Assembly: GCA_028697935.1 (NCBI GenBank) | Contig: JAQVEM010000076.1 | Span: forward strand, 1 to 6,391 | Direction: 5' to 3' | Origin: Actinomycetota bacterium | Lineage (GTDB): Bacteria > Actinomycetota > Humimicrobiia > Humimicrobiales > Humimicrobiaceae | Length of the DNA stretch: 6,391 bases | Shown here: one piece after another, positions 6,339-6,391 of the stretch | Layout of the letters: each line of letters starts with the position of its first letter | How positions within the stretch are numbered: the stretch's first letter is position 1 | Notes under the pieces: model-generated | Told to the model about the DNA's origin: nothing | The model's database searches: none | What the model saw: only the letters and a program-made list of their open reading frames with translations | Program-made: the position numbers and the translations under genes

Positions 6339-6391
6339 ATGACACGAAAAATCGGGGAAACAGTAATAGTACAGATATCCGATCTTCATGT
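6339..6391 (+). CDS. Probable calcineurin-like metallophosphoesterase, 3'-partial (first 17 codons)
   Basis: From the ATG at 6339 the sequence reads MTRKIGETVIVQISDLH and then runs off the window inside the next codon (GT, so Val). A hydrophobic strand ending in ISDLH, at the very N-terminus, is the hallmark of the calcineurin-like phosphoesterase superfamily, where the Asp and His of DxH bind the catalytic metal pair. The start is supported by AAAGGA at 6329-6334 and by the well-formed promoter upstream. The gene is divergent from the importer operon. Typical members of this kind are phosphodiesterases or phosphatases with many substrates, and 17 codons cannot tell which. A chance match is possible, but motif, position and translation signals agree. 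Confidence 0.7.
   Translation, partial: MTRKIGETVIVQISDLH

Noticed and set aside
6325..6339. Four-codon reading frame ATG GAA AGG AAA TAA overlapping the ATG at 6339
   Set aside because: It could be a translational-coupling leader, but it is too short and contains the Shine-Dalgarno bases of the real gene; chance is the simpler reading.

Overview
The window is AT-rich bacterial DNA with strong Shine-Dalgarno sites (AAAGGAGG, AAGGAG), GTG starts, AT-rich intergenic spacers and a lipobox-type sugar-binding lipoprotein. This fits a low-GC fermentative, plant-polysaccharide-degrading anaerobe of the Bacillota type (Clostridia or Halanaerobiia-like). An uncultured Atribacterota-like lineage is also possible, because Glu/Pro-rich linkers after the lipobox are common there. 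The taxonomic call is an inference and weak.

Layout: (1) Bases 1-2409, + strand: the 3' part of a gene for a large secreted, membrane-anchored glycoside hydrolase family 9 enzyme (CBM9-like domain, CelD_N Ig-like domain, GH9 catalytic domain, C-terminal transmembrane anchor). Its 5' end lies outside the window. (2) Bases 2410-2624: convergent spacer holding an AT-only hairpin behind the GH9 gene and a 16-bp-stem terminator for the opposing operon. (3) Bases 5926 down to 2625, - strand: a three-gene CUT1-type sugar ABC importer operon in the order binding lipoprotein, MalF-like permease, MalG-like permease. A strong hairpin and an 18-bp palindrome lie between the first and second genes. No ATPase gene is present. 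(4) Bases 5927-6338: divergent regulatory region with a sigma-A-type promoter for each direction and several candidate operators around the ABC promoter. (5) Bases 6339-6391, + strand: the first 17 codons of a probable calcineurin-like metallophosphoesterase, cut by the window edge.

Working model (inference): the GH9 enzyme, held on the outer face of the cytoplasmic membrane, cuts beta-1,4-glucan or a related polymer close to the cell. The lipoprotein and two permeases import the resulting oligosaccharides, powered by a shared MsmX/UgpC-type ATPase encoded elsewhere. The importer operon looks sugar-regulated. The hairpins after its first gene probably give more binding protein than permease. 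I see nothing in the window that is clearly an undescribed system. The most distinctive points are the membrane-tethered GH9 architecture and the cluster of symmetric sites around the importer promoter.
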